This document shows, one piece after another, positions 41,286 to 47,876 of a DNA stretch of 64,000 bases. The translations under genes and the position numbers were made by a program. Each line of letters starts with the position of its first letter. The first letter of the stretch is position 1. The notes below the pieces were generated by a model. The model was not told the origin of the DNA. It was given only the letters and a program-made list of their open reading frames with translations, and ran no database searches. The stretch is taken from assembly GCA_930367205.1 (NCBI GenBank), contig OV884015.1, positions 186,001 through 250,000 of the forward strand, written 5' to 3'. The DNA comes from Acanthosoma haemorrhoidale (taxonomy: Eukaryota > Arthropoda > Insecta > Hemiptera > Acanthosomatidae).

Positions 41286-42800
41286 TTAAAAACTTGATTT
41301 ATACAATTTACTTAAAATTACTTTATGATCATCAATAGTAATAGGTGTTGTTGAAACCTTTACATTATTTAAAGGTAAATTTGAATTTTGGATCTTTTTA
41401 CAATTTCTTTTATAAATAAAAATGTTAATTAGTACAATGATTAGAATAATACATAATACAAAAGAATAATGATAAATATTAGCGTTGTCTACAAAGGACA
41501 ATATTTCTAATTCTGGTATAGTATAATTATTTGTTTCTAACATAGTTGTATTTAATATTACATTTTCATAAAATGGTTGTAAAATAGTGTTAAAATCATG
41601 AGTATAAATTTTATTAAATTCTGGAAAGCAATCCTCCTTACTAATATTAATTAATCCTACATTTGGTAAAAATACAGTGTTATTATGACAATCTGTTATT
41701 TTTTTAATATTTACAGTGATATATTGCTTAATATGATCTAAATATCTTATATTATTTTGATTACTTAATACTAGTTTACATTCTTTTAAATTTCCGTTAT
41801 GTACAATAGATGAAACACATTTTGATTCTGTTTTATTAAGATTTATACAGTAATAATTGTCAATAAAAATACAACTTCCTTGATAGAGAGTGGCTCCTTT
41901 TTGTAAGTAAAGATCAGTTTTTAAATCAATTTCGTAAATTGTCTGGTTTATAATTCTTGGTACTGATATCACAAAATATCCTTTATAGGATTCATCATGA
42001 ATTGGTAATTTGATAAAAGTATGGATTATATTGTGATGAGTTGAACAAAAGATTTTACTATTTGTCCATAGAATTTCAGTATTATCTGAGATTAGTTTTA
42101 TGTTACTTGGTAGATTTTTTATTACATCAATCATTAAATTGGTGTGAACAATGCCAAGCTTACAAAATTCTAAAGATAAAGTTAAATCTTTAATTTTATT
42201 TAATAAATGCATGATGTGAATATATAAGTCATAAGCTTTTTCATTTTGTCCTAGCGATTCGAAATTTTGTCTATTAATTATGAAATTTTTATTAATTGTT
42301 TTGATTTCATTCTGGTAATCCTCAATCAGACGTTTATTAATATTGACAGAATTTTCGATGTTATGTTCAATCTTATAATTATTTTGTTCTACATTTGAAA
42401 TTATTTTATCGTAGTATTCCTTGTCGTCATTATTCATATTACCTGTTATCCAACTAATAACATTACCTAGACCATTTATCAAGCCTCGTCTGTGACGATT
42501 TTTAATATCTCTTTGTTGCATTAATTGAAATTGTTCAAAAACTTCGTTTGTTAAATCTTTTAGCAAATGATACATTTTATGTGATCTAAAGTTAGTAACA
42601 TGATCTTCAATATTTATTATTTCTACTTCTAATAAACTTAAATTATAAAAATGATAAGTTTCATAATATTGATTAACTACTCTAATATTATTTACAGAAT
42701 AATGGAGAATTCCTGGAGAGTTAGTGAGATCTACTACTTTTATCGTCAGAATCTTCTGAAGATGAAGTATCAGAATTATTGACATGTAGTGAATCTTCAT
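41286..42800 (-). CDS. env: Env, F-type membrane fusion glycoprotein (LD130/baculovirus F-like)
   Basis: A 504-residue predicted envelope protein, intact in this copy. I chose the ATG at 42800 because it follows a likely splice acceptor and opens a signal peptide (hydrophobic SIILILHLQ, residues 7-15). An in-frame ATG at 42857 would add 19 residues of integrase-overlapping sequence. A furin-type site RHRR at 102-105 is followed by a glycine-rich fusion peptide beginning GLINGLG, the arrangement of insect errantivirus Env and baculovirus F proteins. The long ectodomain that follows has many Cys and N-glycosylation sequons (for example NQT, NLS, NTT, NYT). One membrane span (about 447-463, FVLCIILIIVL...) precedes a 41-residue cytoplasmic tail. 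Weak sequence conservation is usual for this family; the family call rests on cleavage site, fusion peptide and topology. Confidence 0.85.
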   Translation of the reverse strand: MKIHYMSIILILHLQKILTIKVVDLTNSPGILHYSVNNIRVVNQYYETYHFYNLSLLEVEIINIEDHVTNFRSHKMYHLLKDLTNEVFEQFQLMQQRDIKNRHRRGLINGLGNVISWITGNMNNDDKEYYDKIISNVEQNNYKIEHNIENSVNINKRLIEDYQNEIKTINKNFIINRQNFESLGQNEKAYDLYIHIMHLLNKIKDLTLSLEFCKLGIVHTNLMIDVIKNLPSNIKLISDNTEILWTNSKIFCSTHHNIIHTFIKLPIHDESYKGYFVISVPRIINQTIYEIDLKTDLYLQKGATLYQGSCIFIDNYYCINLNKTESKCVSSIVHNGNLKECKLVLSNQNNIRYLDHIKQYITVNIKKITDCHNNTVFLPNVGLINISKEDCFPEFNKIYTHDFNTILQPFYENVILNTTMLETNNYTIPELEILSFVDNANIYHYSFVLCIILIIVLINIFIYKRNCKKIQNSNLPLNNVKVSTTPITIDDHKVILSKLYKSSF

Positions 42801-43902
42801 CTGAAACAAAATGTTTCCTCTTTTTACGTTTGTTGGGTCTCCTAACGTTATCAACATGTGTTGTTAATTGCCTAGCGCCTTGGATTAACACATTTACTTT
42901 TCTGAATTTGTCTCTACTTTTAATCTTCGATTGAGTATCTTTGATAAATTCTTGATTTATTAATTCAGGTGGATCTTCCCGATTTTTATTTAATTTTTCT
43001 GTACGCTTTATCTTTTCTTCATTAATTTTTGTGTGAGCTAATTCATGCAAAAGTTGTAAATCTTTATGATACTTTTGTACGTATAGTTCTGTTATACTAA
43101 TATTTTTGTTGTTGTTATTTTCTTTTATAAATCCGAAAGTGATTTCATTGGGTGTTAATTTTAGATTGTTATTTAAGGTATTATTGTACGCAATAATTGC
43201 AAGTTTTAATTTTTGTTCAAATGAATAAGATTTTCTCTCATGCGAGATAAGTCTTAGTAATTCGCTTAGTGTTAAATGAACTCTATTTAATAATCCCAAA
43301 GAATTTGAGTGATTAGTGGATGTATAATGTAATAAAATATCATTGTGGTCACAAAATTGTTTAACTAAATTGTTTTTCATTTCTGTGCCTTGATCTAATG
43401 AGATCTGTACTGGCGTAGGATAATGAGATAAATAATTTTGTAAACAATCACAAATATTGATTGCATTGTGTGTTGGAATAACTTGTGCGAACAATCTTTT
43501 TGAGAAAGTATCAACAGCAGTAAATATTATTTTCCTTTCATACTTCAAAATGTCAATCATTAATTCTCGAAAAGGTTTTTCTGGTGTTGGGGTTTGTTGA
43601 AATTTAGTTTTGATAGGTTTTCTATCATACTTTGATTTTTTACAAATTTCACATTTATTAATGTATTCTGTAATTTTGTCTTTCATATTGGGGAAATAAA
43701 CTTGTTTTTTTAATTTTTCAAAAGTTTCTAATATTCCACGATGTTTAGTTTTTCCTAAATGATAGTTTTCAATAGTTTCGCGTTGTTCATTTACATTTTC
43801 TACGTCATTGATAAAGTTAAAATAACGTTTTATTCTTACAGAAGGGAATTCGTTTTCTATTATATTTTGAATCTCTTTAAAGTATTCATCGTAAGTTTTT
43901 TT
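42721..43902 (-). CDS. pol: Pol, part 2: integrase (frame-broken from part 1)
   Basis: Inserts proviral DNA into the host genome. The frame is open from 43902, with its first ATG at 43686. Upstream of that ATG the HHCC zinc-binding pair is seen as NYHLGKTKHRG (near 43760-43730), and the matching CEIC lies just after it (C12 and C15 from the ATG). The catalytic core has D45 (MIDIL) and D98 (SLDQGTE). Exactly 35 residues after D98, where D,D-35-E enzymes carry Glu, there is Asn134 in GLLNRVH (codon 43287-43285). TPNEITFGF near 178 fits the end of the core. The C-terminal tail is a basic KRKKRK stretch followed by a Ser/Asp-rich end. Its last 80 bases overlap env in another frame. As it stands it lacks an in-frame link to RT and a canonical active site. 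Confidence 0.88.
   Translation of the reverse strand, partial: KKTYDEYFKEIQNIIENEFPSVRIKRYFNFINDVENVNEQRETIENYHLGKTKHRGILETFEKLKKQVYFPNMKDKITEYINKCEICKKSKYDRKPIKTKFQQTPTPEKPFRELMIDILKYERKIIFTAVDTFSKRLFAQVIPTHNAINICDCLQNYLSHYPTPVQISLDQGTEMKNNLVKQFCDHNDILLHYTSTNHSNSLGLLNRVHLTLSELLRLISHERKSYSFEQKLKLAIIAYNNTLNNNLKLTPNEITFGFIKENNNNKNISITELYVQKYHKDLQLLHELAHTKINEEKIKRTEKLNKNREDPPELINQEFIKDTQSKIKSRDKFRKVNVLIQGARQLTTHVDNVRRPNKRKKRKHFVSDEDSLHVNNSDTSSSEDSDDKSSRSH
42801..42816 (-). promoter_or_regulatory. Candidate 3' splice site directly before the env ATG
   Basis: The minus strand reads AACATTTTGTTTCAG and then ATG AAG. A T-rich tract ending in CAG is a good insect acceptor, and its G (42801) abuts the ATG at 42800. 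Errantivirus env is known to be expressed from a spliced subgenomic RNA, so this placement makes sense. It lies inside the integrase coding region, as it does in other retroviruses. Confidence 0.65.
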
Positions 43903-46222
43903 CTAAAGTTTTTATGTTCGGTGAACAGAAAATTCCGTAAGTCTTGTCCGGTTCTACGATCTGGTAGAGTAGAGTTTGCAAGTCATCTTTCCTGTTAATG
44001 ATGAGTTCGTATCTTCTCTTGTTTCCAAATGGCTTAGAGAACTTCATGTCTTCTTTGTTTCCTCTAATGATAATAATTTGATTTTTTTCTACATTTATAC
44101 ATTTATCTGGTTCACATATCCAAGTTTGTTCATTGCTGGATTCTTGTGAATGAATAGTTTCTAGATCTGATTGATTTTCTGCATTTTCCGCTGTAGATGG
44201 AATATTTATTAATTCCTCCATAATTGCTTCATATTCTGTTGTTTTTTCAGCAGCTTCTTCTTGATTTTGTAATATGTCATCAATAAATACATCAATATCA
44301 ATATCTACATCATCAATATCCATATCCTCTGGTTCCGTGTGGTTTACTTCATTTATATTTCTTGATAAAGCATCTGCTACATAATTTGTTTTACCATTAA
44401 CATGTTTTATGTCAAATTCGAACTCCTGCAACTTCCAAATCCATTTCATGATTCGGGTGTTACCGTTCTTCATAGAAAATATCCAAGTTAGTGGTTTATG
44501 ATCGGTTTGAAGTAAAAATTTAGTTCCGTATAAGTAAGGCTTAAAGTGTTGAGTCGCCCATACAACTGCTAATAATTCTTTTTCGATAGTGCTATAATTA
44601 TTTTCCGCATTTTGTAGTACTCGTGAAGCGAATGCTACAGGATGTTCAATATCATCATCGTCTTTTTGGGACAATACCGCTCCAATTGCTTTATTACTAG
44701 CATCTGTAGTTAATATGAATGATTTATTCCAATCGGGGTATTTTAAAATTGGTGCATTTGCCATTAAATCTATTAATGTCTTACAAGCCCTTTTTATCTC
44801 TTCGGTTTTATAAATTTTTGTTTTAATCGAATCTGAAATAGGTTTAGTTATTTTTGCATATCCTTTAATGAATTTCCTATAGTATCCTGTCATACCTAAG
44901 AACTGTCTTGTCGACTTTTCGTCATGAGGTACTGGAAAGTTTACTATAGTTTCTATCTTTTTCGGATCTGTTTTTAAACCTTCTTCAGTTACAATATAGC
45001 CGAGAAATTTTAATTCTTTTTTGAAAAATTCAGTTTTATCTAATTGAATTGATAACTGATGTTCTTTTAATGCTTTGAAAACTTTTTCCAAATCTCTTAA
45101 ATGTTCGTTTTCATTTTTTGAATAAATAATAATATCGTCAACGTAAACCATTGCATTAGGAATATTTGATATCATCATTGTCATTGCTCTCTGAAAAGTT
45201 GGCGGTCCATTACTTATTCCGAATGGCATTCGAACAAATTCGTAATGACCATTTTCAGTAGAGAATGCTGTTTTTGGAATAGATTCTTCATCCATTTCTA
45301 TTTGATGAAATCCCGATGTTAAATCAATAGTCGAAAATATTTTTGCACCTCTTAATCGATTCAGCAAATCTTCGATATTGGGTAACGGGAATTTATCTTT
45401 TATGGTAGCCTGATTTAATTTTCTATAATCGATTACCATGCGAACTTTTTTTATACCCGATGCGTCCATTTTTTTTGGAACAATCCACAAAGGGGAATTA
45501 TACGGCGACTTACTTGGTCTAATTATTCCGTTTTTTAATAATTTTCCAACTTCTTCGTTAATTTGTTCTTTAAATTGTTCCGGATATCTATAATTTCGTG
45601 TATAAATCGGATTTTCATTCGTAGTTATTATTCTATGTTTTAATAATTTAGTCGGTTTTAATTTTTCATTTTCTGTTTTTAATATTTCACCGTTTTCACT
45701 TAATATTTTTGTGAGTTTTTCCGTTATCTCCGAATTTATGTGTTCGTGTCTTATAACATTTTTAATTTCATTAGTATCTTCGATATGAAACATTTCGTCT
45801 CTTTCAAGTTTGTATTTTATTCCCATTATTTTTATTTCCATGTCTTCTAAATTTATATTAGTTTTTAACATTTTCATTGTTTCGTACCCAAGTAAAATAT
45901 CAAACCGTGAACTAATAGGATAAACTAAGAACTTTACTTCTTGATTAATTCCTATCAGATTTTGCAGGTTGAGGTTTACACTTTGTGTTCCTTCTGCTCG
46001 TCCTGTAGGGGTTTTTATCGCGAAGTTTTCTATGTTTATTTTAGCATCTTTCGGAATTGCTTGGGGACAAATATAATTTTTTGTTGCTCCTGTGTCAATT
46101 AACCATTTATTATTTTCTTTATCCAAGAGCTGTGGTAAATTATTTAAAAAATTAACTTCGTCACTTATTTTAATTACATTCGATCCGGTGGTTCTCCTTT
46201 GTTCGGACCTTGGTCTAAAAAA
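43886..46222 (-). CDS. pol: Pol, part 1: protease, reverse transcriptase, RNase H
   Basis: Translated by -1 frameshifting from gag, so it needs no ATG of its own; the first in-frame Leu-Asp-Lys-Glu lies near 46126. Numbering from that Leu, the aspartic protease has LIDTGA at about 9-14. The reverse transcriptase runs about 170-400, with Asp in TIDLTSGF (268) and YVDD (328-331). RNase H runs about 465-590, with TTDAS (D475), E517, D542 and DALSRN (D585). An acidic spacer at about 595-670 (repeated D, E, I) and a small C-terminal region follow before the frame closes at 43888-43886. The reaction is synthesis of proviral DNA from genomic RNA in the cytoplasmic core. The stop comes just after a 7-base homopolymer, beyond which integrase is in another frame, so this Pol is truncated. 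Confidence 0.93.
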   Translation of the reverse strand, partial: FFRPRSEQRRTTGSNVIKISDEVNFLNNLPQLLDKENNKWLIDTGATKNYICPQAIPKDAKINIENFAIKTPTGRAEGTQSVNLNLQNLIGINQEVKFLVYPISSRFDILLGYETMKMLKTNINLEDMEIKIMGIKYKLERDEMFHIEDTNEIKNVIRHEHINSEITEKLTKILSENGEILKTENEKLKPTKLLKHRIITTNENPIYTRNYRYPEQFKEQINEEVGKLLKNGIIRPSKSPYNSPLWIVPKKMDASGIKKVRMVIDYRKLNQATIKDKFPLPNIEDLLNRLRGAKIFSTIDLTSGFHQIEMDEESIPKTAFSTENGHYEFVRMPFGISNGPPTFQRAMTMMISNIPNAMVYVDDIIIYSKNENEHLRDLEKVFKALKEHQLSIQLDKTEFFKKELKFLGYIVTEEGLKTDPKKIETIVNFPVPHDEKSTRQFLGMTGYYRKFIKGYAKITKPISDSIKTKIYKTEEIKRACKTLIDLMANAPILKYPDWNKSFILTTDASNKAIGAVLSQKDDDDIEHPVAFASRVLQNAENNYSTIEKELLAVVWATQHFKPYLYGTKFLLQTDHKPLTWIFSMKNGNTRIMKWIWKLQEFEFDIKHVNGKTNYVADALSRNINEVNHTEPEDMDIDDVDIDIDVFIDDILQNQEEAAEKTTEYEAIMEELINIPSTAENAENQSDLETIHSQESSNEQTWICEPDKCINVEKNQIIIIRGNKEDMKFSKPFGNKRRYELIINRKDDLQTLLYQIVEPDKTYGIFCSPNIKTLEKNLR
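43896..43902 (-). other. pol: Frame break in pol at a 7-base homopolymer
   Basis: A run of seven T on the plus strand (seven A in the coding strand) lies 8 bases before the premature stop. The integrase frame is shifted by one base relative to the RT-RNase H frame and is open from the first A of this run, being closed by a TAG immediately before it. The two frames therefore meet exactly at the run. A one-base length change here explains the break. It could be a mutation of this copy or a base-call error in the assembly. The shift is not in the -1 direction, so a second gag-pol-like slip does not explain it. Confidence 0.85.
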
Positions 46223-47370
46223 TTATCTTTATTAGTTTCAAGTTGTTTTACTCTTTCAGTTAATATTCTAATTTGTTCATCTCTCTCATCCTCGGCGTAA
46301 TGTTCGCGATTAGAAACAGCTCTCATCGAAACCGTATTTGAATCATTTTGTTGTGGTGGATCTACTTTTTGTTGATTATTTCTCCAATTTCCGGATGGAG
46401 GTTTATTAAAGAATCTATGTTGAGATTTTGGATCCCATGATTGATTATGAATAGGTTTTTGATAATTTTGTTGATTATTTGGGTAATTGTGATAATTTGG
46501 TTGTGCATTTTGATAACTTTTATAATTTTGGTTTTGTTGATGTTGATAATCTTGTTTTTGTTCATGAGGTTGTTTTTGAAATTGTTTTTCATATTTATGT
46601 TTGTAATTTGGATCGAAATTTTTGCCTTTATAATTCGATTGGTGTGGTTGGTGGTGTTTGTCTTTTCGACTACCCGGACCGTACACCCGATGCACAATGT
46701 GCGCAGCGTTATTTCTTAAGATTTCGTCAATATCTTCGATTGTCTCGAATTTAATATGATAAATAAAATCAGTAAGCGAGGGATGTAAATTATGAACGGT
46801 GTGATGTGATATCTGTTTGTCGTATCTTTCCATTTCCGACTGTTTATTCACTATTTCCGAGTCGGCATACACGCGAGCATATAAATCGCATCTTTTCTTA
46901 CCTAATCTTTCTAAGTAATCATGTGGGTTTTCGTTATGGTACGATTTAGTATTGAGTATTTCTGATATTAATTGCTCTCTCGTTCGCGTATCTTGATATT
47001 TACGTTTAAGGAATGTTAAAATTTCTGTCACACTAGTGAATTCCTTATCATAGGTTGCAATTTTTGCTTTTCCTTTTAGCTTAGTTAATAAAGTTAATAC
47101 TAATTTTGAATGGTTTATATCTTTATATTGGTTATTATCTTTACAATATAAGTCATACACAAATTTTGTATTTCTAATAAAATCTACTAATTGTAAAGGA
47201 TCACCATCATATTCCGGAATTAATTTAAAATCATGATCTTTTATTTCCATAGCCATCTCTGAATTTGTATTTTCTAATAGTAATTGATCAATATTATCTA
47301 GATTAAAAGTTGTATATACTTGTCTTAATTGGTTTAATCTATCCTGTAAATTTGACATACAATAAACCAT
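46174..47370 (-). CDS. gag: Gag polyprotein, errantivirus type
   Basis: A 398-residue structural protein forming the retroviral core. The start is the first ATG downstream of the leader (47370); a second in-frame ATG lies four codons on, at 47358. Residues of roughly 40-240 form a helical core as in Gypsy/Ty3 Gag (retrotransposon gag fold), with the conserved-looking NENPHDYLERLGKKR stretch. There is no CCHC zinc knuckle. From about residue 240 to 340 the protein is instead rich in Gln, Asn, His, Tyr and Lys, with many HQ, QNQ and NYK repeats; this probably serves RNA binding. The C-terminal 40 residues contain a short coiled-coil-like DERDEQIRILTERVKQLE. The gag stop is at 46176-46174, and the pol frame is reached by -1 slippage 40 bases upstream. 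Confidence 0.9.
   Translation of the reverse strand: MVYCMSNLQDRLNQLRQVYTTFNLDNIDQLLLENTNSEMAMEIKDHDFKLIPEYDGDPLQLVDFIRNTKFVYDLYCKDNNQYKDINHSKLVLTLLTKLKGKAKIATYDKEFTSVTEILTFLKRKYQDTRTREQLISEILNTKSYHNENPHDYLERLGKKRCDLYARVYADSEIVNKQSEMERYDKQISHHTVHNLHPSLTDFIYHIKFETIEDIDEILRNNAAHIVHRVYGPGSRKDKHHQPHQSNYKGKNFDPNYKHKYEKQFQKQPHEQKQDYQHQQNQNYKSYQNAQPNYHNYPNNQQNYQKPIHNQSWDPKSQHRFFNKPPSGNWRNNQQKVDPPQQNDSNTVSMRAVSNREHYAEDERDEQIRILTERVKQLETNKDNFLDQGPNKGEPPDRM
46216..46222 (-). promoter_or_regulatory. Programmed -1 frameshift site T TTT TTA (gag to pol)
   Basis: On the minus strand the gag codons GAT AAT TTT TTA GAC contain the canonical X XXY YYZ heptamer T TTT TTA, the same class as the HIV-1 site. In the -1 frame the codon just before the heptamer is TAA, and the frame then stays open past the gag stop into the protease. 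The open pol frame therefore starts exactly at the slip site. A GC-richer stretch follows (CAAGGTCCGAACAAAGGAG), where a stimulatory structure could form; I did not fold it. Confidence 0.88.
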
Positions 47371-47635
47371 CAAGTATGTTGTCTTCAGTGGAAAAATCTT
47401 CTTCCTTGGTGCTGCGAAGTCTCAACAAATAGTTTTGAAACTCGGGTGATAAGATTTGAAAATCTTCAGAAAGTTGAAAGATACCTCTGTAGTCGTGGAG
47501 AATGCTTGCTATACTTGTATACGCAGTGGCAATCTTCCTCAAGACGGAGAGAAGTAGTTATGCTGCTTGATTTCGGTATTACACACGATTCTAAGCTCCG
47601 CAAAGTTACTTTAAATACCTTCAAAATTCCTCCCA
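47371..47635 (-). other. Untranslated leader with candidate splice donors
   Basis: Between primer site and gag I find no ATG on the minus strand; the first is the gag start at 47370. Two donor-like GT sites are visible: TTGAAG before GTATTT (GT at 47618-47617) and ACAGAG before GTATCT (GT at 47484-47483). Either could supply the 5' exon for a spliced env RNA; neither is a strong consensus. A 67-codon open frame at 47542-47339 in the leader begins only with TTG and is not credible as a gene. Confidence 0.5.
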
Positions 47636-47655
47636 AGTCCCACGTTCGGGCGCCA
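47636..47655 (-). other. Primer-binding site, lysine-tRNA-like
   Basis: Directly after the 5' LTR the minus strand reads TGGCGCCCGAACGTGGGACT, the T being the last LTR base. TGG complements the tRNA CCA end, and CGCCCGAA complements the acceptor end of tRNA-Lys. The following CGTGG part resembles the other lysine isoacceptor. tRNA-Lys is therefore the best candidate for the minus-strand primer, but the match was judged from memory of lysine-tRNA ends and should be tested against host tRNAs. Confidence 0.7.
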
Positions 47656-47872
47656 GTTAAATATCTTCAAAGCACACAAGACTTTTTAAAAAGATTTATT
47701 TTGAATAACAAACATAAATGACATGGTAATATACAGATCTAATCTAGCATAGTGACGGGCTAATGAGATACAATAGACTGACTTCCTTCTCTGATTCTCA
47801 CGGGGTTTAAATAAGAGTCAGCAAAGGGGTGATTCATAGTTCTTAGAATGTTAGCACGGGTGCACTATAACT
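47655..47872 (-). repeat. 5' LTR (218 bp)
   Basis: Reading the minus strand it begins AGTTATAGTGCACCC and ends GATATTTAACT. It matches the 3' LTR base for base over 218 positions as far as I can check by eye. The terminal AGTTA/TAACT form a short inverted repeat. The final T overlaps the start of the primer-binding site. A TATTTAA box, a TCAGTC initiator and an AATAAA signal lie inside, giving an inferred U3 of about 93 bp before the start site. Confidence 0.96.
47776..47813 (-). promoter_or_regulatory. LTR core promoter: TATTTAA box and TCAGTC initiator
   Basis: On the minus strand TATTTAA begins at 47813, and TCAGTC occupies 47781-47776 with its A at 47779. The spacing is 34 bases, the usual TATA-to-start distance. 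TCAGTY is the arthropod initiator consensus with the start at the A. Transcription of the genomic RNA would begin at about 47779 and define the U3/R border. The identical 3' LTR carries the same promoter at 41158-41195, pointing out of the element into the satellite, so read-through transcription of satellite A is possible. Confidence 0.72.
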
Positions 47873-47876
47873 ATAT
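47873..47876. repeat. Target-site duplication ATAT, right copy
   Basis: ATAT directly follows the 5' LTR end and continues as ATTGTCAACAATCCC of the interrupted monomer. A four-base duplication is the length reported for errantiviruses of the 17.6/297/gypsy group. Confidence 0.93.

Larger units (their letters stand above)
41037..47872 (-). mobile_element. Full-length errantivirus-type LTR retrotransposon
   Basis: A 6836-bp element read on the minus strand: 5' LTR, primer site, leader, gag, pol, env, 3' LTR. It interrupts a satellite A monomer between ACATCT and ATTGTC, with a 4-bp ATAT direct repeat on each side. The empty site ATCTATATATTGTC is present intact in most neighbouring monomers. 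The LTRs begin AGTT and end AACT, not TG...CA, and the target is alternating pyrimidine-purine TATATA, both known traits of Drosophila gypsy-like errantiviruses. Gene content (Gag without a zinc knuckle, PR-RT-RH-IN Pol, F-type Env) agrees. Identity of the two LTRs, compared by eye, points to a very recent insertion. A frame break and an altered integrase residue suggest it is not autonomous as sequenced. Confidence 0.96.

Noticed and set aside
43896..43902. Second programmed -1 frameshift (A AAA AAC) between RNase H and integrase
   Set aside because: The heptamer pattern is present, but a -1 slip does not lead to the integrase frame, which lies in the other direction. A homopolymer length change explains it better.
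43759..43998. Plus-strand open frame opposite the pol break
   Set aside because: It is antisense to conserved integrase and RNase H-linker sequence and shows no recognisable protein feature.
46362..46754. Open frames antisense to or out of frame with the Gag low-complexity region
   Set aside because: They are shadows of the biased codons in the Gln/Asn/His-rich gag tract, with repetitive Ile/Leu/Val or Asn/Ile translations.
47339..47542. Leader open frame of 67 codons upstream of gag
   Set aside because: It starts only at TTG, has no ATG, and overlaps the gag start in another frame. An untranslated leader is the simpler reading.
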